From positions 1 to 33,183 of the forward strand of contig CAITUY010000190.1 in NCBI GenBank assembly GCA_903895695.1: DNA of 33,183 nt, read 5' to 3'. Every line of letters begins with the position of its first letter. The stretch's first letter is position 1. Below the pieces are notes generated by a model, which was not told the DNA's origin, searched no databases, and was given only the letters and a program-made list of their open reading frames with translations. A program made the translations under genes and the position numbers. Positions 31,061 to 33,183 of this stretch are shown here, piece by piece. Source of the DNA: an uncultured bacterium (GTDB lineage Bacteria; Verrucomicrobiota; Kiritimatiellia; CAIKKV01; CAITUY01).

Positions 31061-31662
31061 TCGAACCGCCGCGGCTTGTATTTACAGACGATCTCAAAAA
31101 TCCGGTCCGTCTTGACCTGGGCGTCCTGGCGGAACCGCCCGGGCGGGATGACCGCGGACTCGATCCAGGCCGTGAACGGCGGCTGCCGGAAGGCGTCCGT
31201 AAACTCGCTGACGGCGGCTTCCGACTGCGCCGCGCCCACGCGTCCCGCCAGCCGCACCTCATACACGCGGGCCGGCGTGTTGTTCGCCATGACGAACAAA
31301 TCGTGCGACACCGAAATCTCCGTCAACTGGATTGCGGGCGGCACCGCCCCGCGTAGCGCCGCCAACTGGGCGCCCCAGCCCAGCCGGGTATCGCGCCAAC
31401 CCGAAATCTCCTTCATCAGGTCGTTACGAACGGCCAGATCGGTCCGTAGATCGAGCGCCGCCTTGTACTTGGGTTCGGTGTGCTTCCATTCCTCGAGCGT
31501 CTCCTCGGTATCGCGCTGCAAGGCGCGATAGGAAGTGTAAAACGACACGACGGCCAAGGCGACCAGCAGGCCCAGTCCGCCCACCACGATCCGGATCACC
31601 GCGTGCAGCGGAATGAGACTCGCGCTGCGTTGCTCCGATTCGAGGATGAGGTTGATGTGCAT
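31057..31662 (-). CDS. pilN: PilN-like pilus assembly protein
   Basis: 201 residues. The N-terminus MHINLILESEQR is the PilN-type tail that binds the actin-like PilM groove in known systems. A transmembrane helix (about 22-43), a coiled coil with WKHTEPKYKAALDLR, and a periplasmic ferredoxin-like domain follow. It starts 3 nt after the pilM stop and overlaps pilO by 4 nt. Confidence 0.89.
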   Translation of the reverse strand: MHINLILESEQRSASLIPLHAVIRIVVGGLGLLVALAVVSFYTSYRALQRDTEETLEEWKHTEPKYKAALDLRTDLAVRNDLMKEISGWRDTRLGWGAQLAALRGAVPPAIQLTEISVSHDLFVMANNTPARVYEVRLAGRVGAAQSEAAVSEFTDAFRQPPFTAWIESAVIPPGRFRQDAQVKTDRIFEIVCKYKPRRFE

Positions 31663-31665
31663 AGC

Positions 31666-32685
31666 TCAGTCCTGCCGCAATACGGCCCACGCGGCGCCCA
31701 ACGCCGAGGCAAACTGCGATTCCTGCCCCTTGAGAGCATCGGGAATCGCGCCCGACGAAACGGGCAGGCCCTCGAACGGATTCCAGAACACCGGCTCCAA
31801 CCCCGACGCAGACTGCACTTCCTGCGCCCAGCTCTTCAAAGCGCCCGGCGCTCCGCAGGCGTAAAGCCTCACGACGTGGCAGTTCTCGCGGCGCTCCACG
31901 AAGTCGCGCGAGATCACGAATTGCTGCAGGAACGACTCCAGGGTCTGGTGTAAGGCCTGCGAGATGTCGAAGGAACCGTCGGCCAGGATGCCCATAGCGA
32001 CTTCGGCATCGACCCCCAAAGTTTCCTGGACCTTCTTAAGAATGGACGCCATTCCGACGTCAAACTTACGGATCAGGGCCAGCGTTCTCTTGTTGTAGAA
32101 GGCCACGGTCGAGCCGGTGGATCCGAAGTCGATCACGGCCACGGCGTCCTCCGCGTGCTGCCGGCCGGGCCCGCGCTCGAACGCCGTCATGCTGGCCAGT
32201 CCAGCGATTTCGATCGAGCACGGCGCGGGCGTGCCGGAGGGGAACAAGGCGCACAGACGGCTGGTGGCAACATCCGGCATCGCCACGGCCAGCGCTCGCG
32301 TCTCCGCCCGGTTCTGGGATACGACCTCGTAAGCCACGCGGTACTCGGGACTCTCCGCAAGCCCCATGAGTTCGTTGACTTGCGTGTCTGTCGACTTCTC
32401 CGAGTGCACGGGGAAAGTCAGCAGCTTAACCAGCGCTCCCGGCCCGGAATAGCTCACCGCCACGTAACGGGCACGCATGGACTTGGGGAGGACCACGGGC
32501 GTGACGGGACCAGTTGCGGCATCCGGCATCGTGACGCCAGACACCAGGTCAACCGCCACCACCGTCGGCGTGTGGTTCACTGTTCTAAGGCGGACGGCCT
32601 TCGTCAAGGCGCTGCCGACATCGACCCCAACCACGTCCGAATAGCCACGCTGGAACCGTTTGATTAAGTCCGTTAGTGCCTTCAT
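31666..32685 (-). CDS. pilM: PilM actin-like pilus assembly ATPase
   Basis: 339-residue cytoplasmic protein of the FtsA/PilM actin-like fold, which recruits PilN at the inner membrane. VVGVDVGSALTKAV (18-31) is the first phosphate-binding loop; AVIDFGSTGSTVAFY is the second; the C-terminal LYACGAPGALKSW and FASALGAAWAVL regions are family-typical. First gene of the operon; ATG at 32685 with GCGGGA close upstream. No clear promoter was identified in the gene-free stretch before it. Confidence 0.93.
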   Translation of the reverse strand: MKALTDLIKRFQRGYSDVVGVDVGSALTKAVRLRTVNHTPTVVAVDLVSGVTMPDAATGPVTPVVLPKSMRARYVAVSYSGPGALVKLLTFPVHSEKSTDTQVNELMGLAESPEYRVAYEVVSQNRAETRALAVAMPDVATSRLCALFPSGTPAPCSIEIAGLASMTAFERGPGRQHAEDAVAVIDFGSTGSTVAFYNKRTLALIRKFDVGMASILKKVQETLGVDAEVAMGILADGSFDISQALHQTLESFLQQFVISRDFVERRENCHVVRLYACGAPGALKSWAQEVQSASGLEPVFWNPFEGLPVSSGAIPDALKGQESQFASALGAAWAVLRQD

Positions 32686-33183
32686 TCCCGCGGACCACGC
32701 CCTTCACGGGCTCCGACGTGCACCAGCACACCGGAAACCCACGCACACTAAAGCAGAAGGCTGGCACTCACGCAAGCCCCGTGACGACGGCCCTGTGAAG
32801 ACGCAACGAGCGATCTACCCGACCAGGAACGACAATGCCCGCTGTCTGCTCGTCACCGTTCCCCGTCCTGCACGGTGGGAGCCGATAACAGCGACAGCAT
32901 GTGCGTTGCATTGGTTGATCAAGGCGCGACGCGTTTCTTACAGAATGACACCGTCCCACCCGTCCTTCATCCTTCGCGAGTTCTCAATAACGATACAACC
33001 GCCGCCCAACAACGATCCATTCGGCTGGGGGTGGACGCCGTATTAGGGCGGATGCGGCTGGAGGCATAAGAAGCGAGAGGAGAGCGGGATAGAAGAAAAG
33101 GCGGGACATGCGCGGGCTTATTTGTTCTACTCTGGGCATGAAGCCTACGCGCAGGGTTGAGGTCTCGGCGTCGGAACAAGAGG
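32686..33183. other. Gene-free stretch upstream of the pil operon
   Basis: No convincing protein, RNA gene or strong palindrome. It should contain the pil promoter on the minus strand, but I could find only weak -35/-10 candidates (for example TTGCGT, 17 nt, TTTAGT upstream of pilM). Confidence 0.5.

Noticed and set aside
32967..33179. Minus-strand frame beginning MFRRRDLNPARRLHAQ
   Set aside because: Low-complexity, Arg/Ser-rich translation with no ribosome binding site; it resembles spurious translations often annotated in GC-rich genomes.

Overview
The window is GC-rich bacterial chromosome. It carries no rRNA, tRNA, CRISPR array, integrase or complete transposon that I can see. A secreted protein with a C-terminal PEP-CTERM sorting signal, a pilMNO-type operon containing a very large Ca-binding/LamG/NHL surface protein, and many short intergenic palindromes and heptamer tandem repeats suggest a member of the PVC group (Kiritimatiellota/Verrucomicrobiota-like), probably an environmental or metagenome-derived genome. 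That placement is inference; no phylogenetic marker gene was available to test it.

Layout. 1-821: remains of a membrane-protein gene broken by a frameshift at a G8 run. 826-4418: metabolic genes gnd and an SDR of the UxuB type (minus strand), then divergent agmatine deiminase. 4436-8206: a defence/stability island on both strands: MntA/HepT, a lone Phd-like antitoxin, a PIN/RHH pair with a perfect 28-bp palindrome at its start, a DUF4143 ATPase and a degraded gene fragment. Five same-orientation copies of one short palindromic repeat lie between and around these modules. 8207-8711: repeats and a strong intrinsic terminator. 8712-12832: secreted proteins, including a PEP-CTERM protein, a two-fold repeat protein behind a clear sigma70-type promoter, an archaemetzincin-like protein without its zinc site, a Pro/Gly-rich periplasmic protein and a small membrane protein. 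12833-13320: a nested inverted-repeat element. 13321-18586: class IV aminotransferase, a GT9 heptosyltransferase-like enzyme and a PTPS-related polytopic membrane protein. 18698-21172: purM and purB. 21274-32685: a seven-gene minus-strand operon in the order pilM, pilN, pilO, PilP-like, lipoprotein, 1983-residue surface protein, secretin. 32686-33183: no gene that I can support.

How it fits together. The pil operon encodes the inner-membrane assembly platform (PilM, PilN, PilO), a periplasmic connector (PilP-like) and an outer-membrane secretin. Between connector and secretin it carries two extracellular proteins that the canonical pilMNOPQ order lacks, so the large protein may be a substrate or tip component of this particular machine.

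The most unusual feature of the window is the density of short repeats, and the fact that several sit inside or at the very edges of coding sequences. Heptamer arrays lie in frame at two sites in the PTPS-related gene, supply that gene's stop codon, run to 4 nt before the aguA start codon, and lie in the broken gene at the left end. A palindromic repeat is read in frame in the heptosyltransferase.
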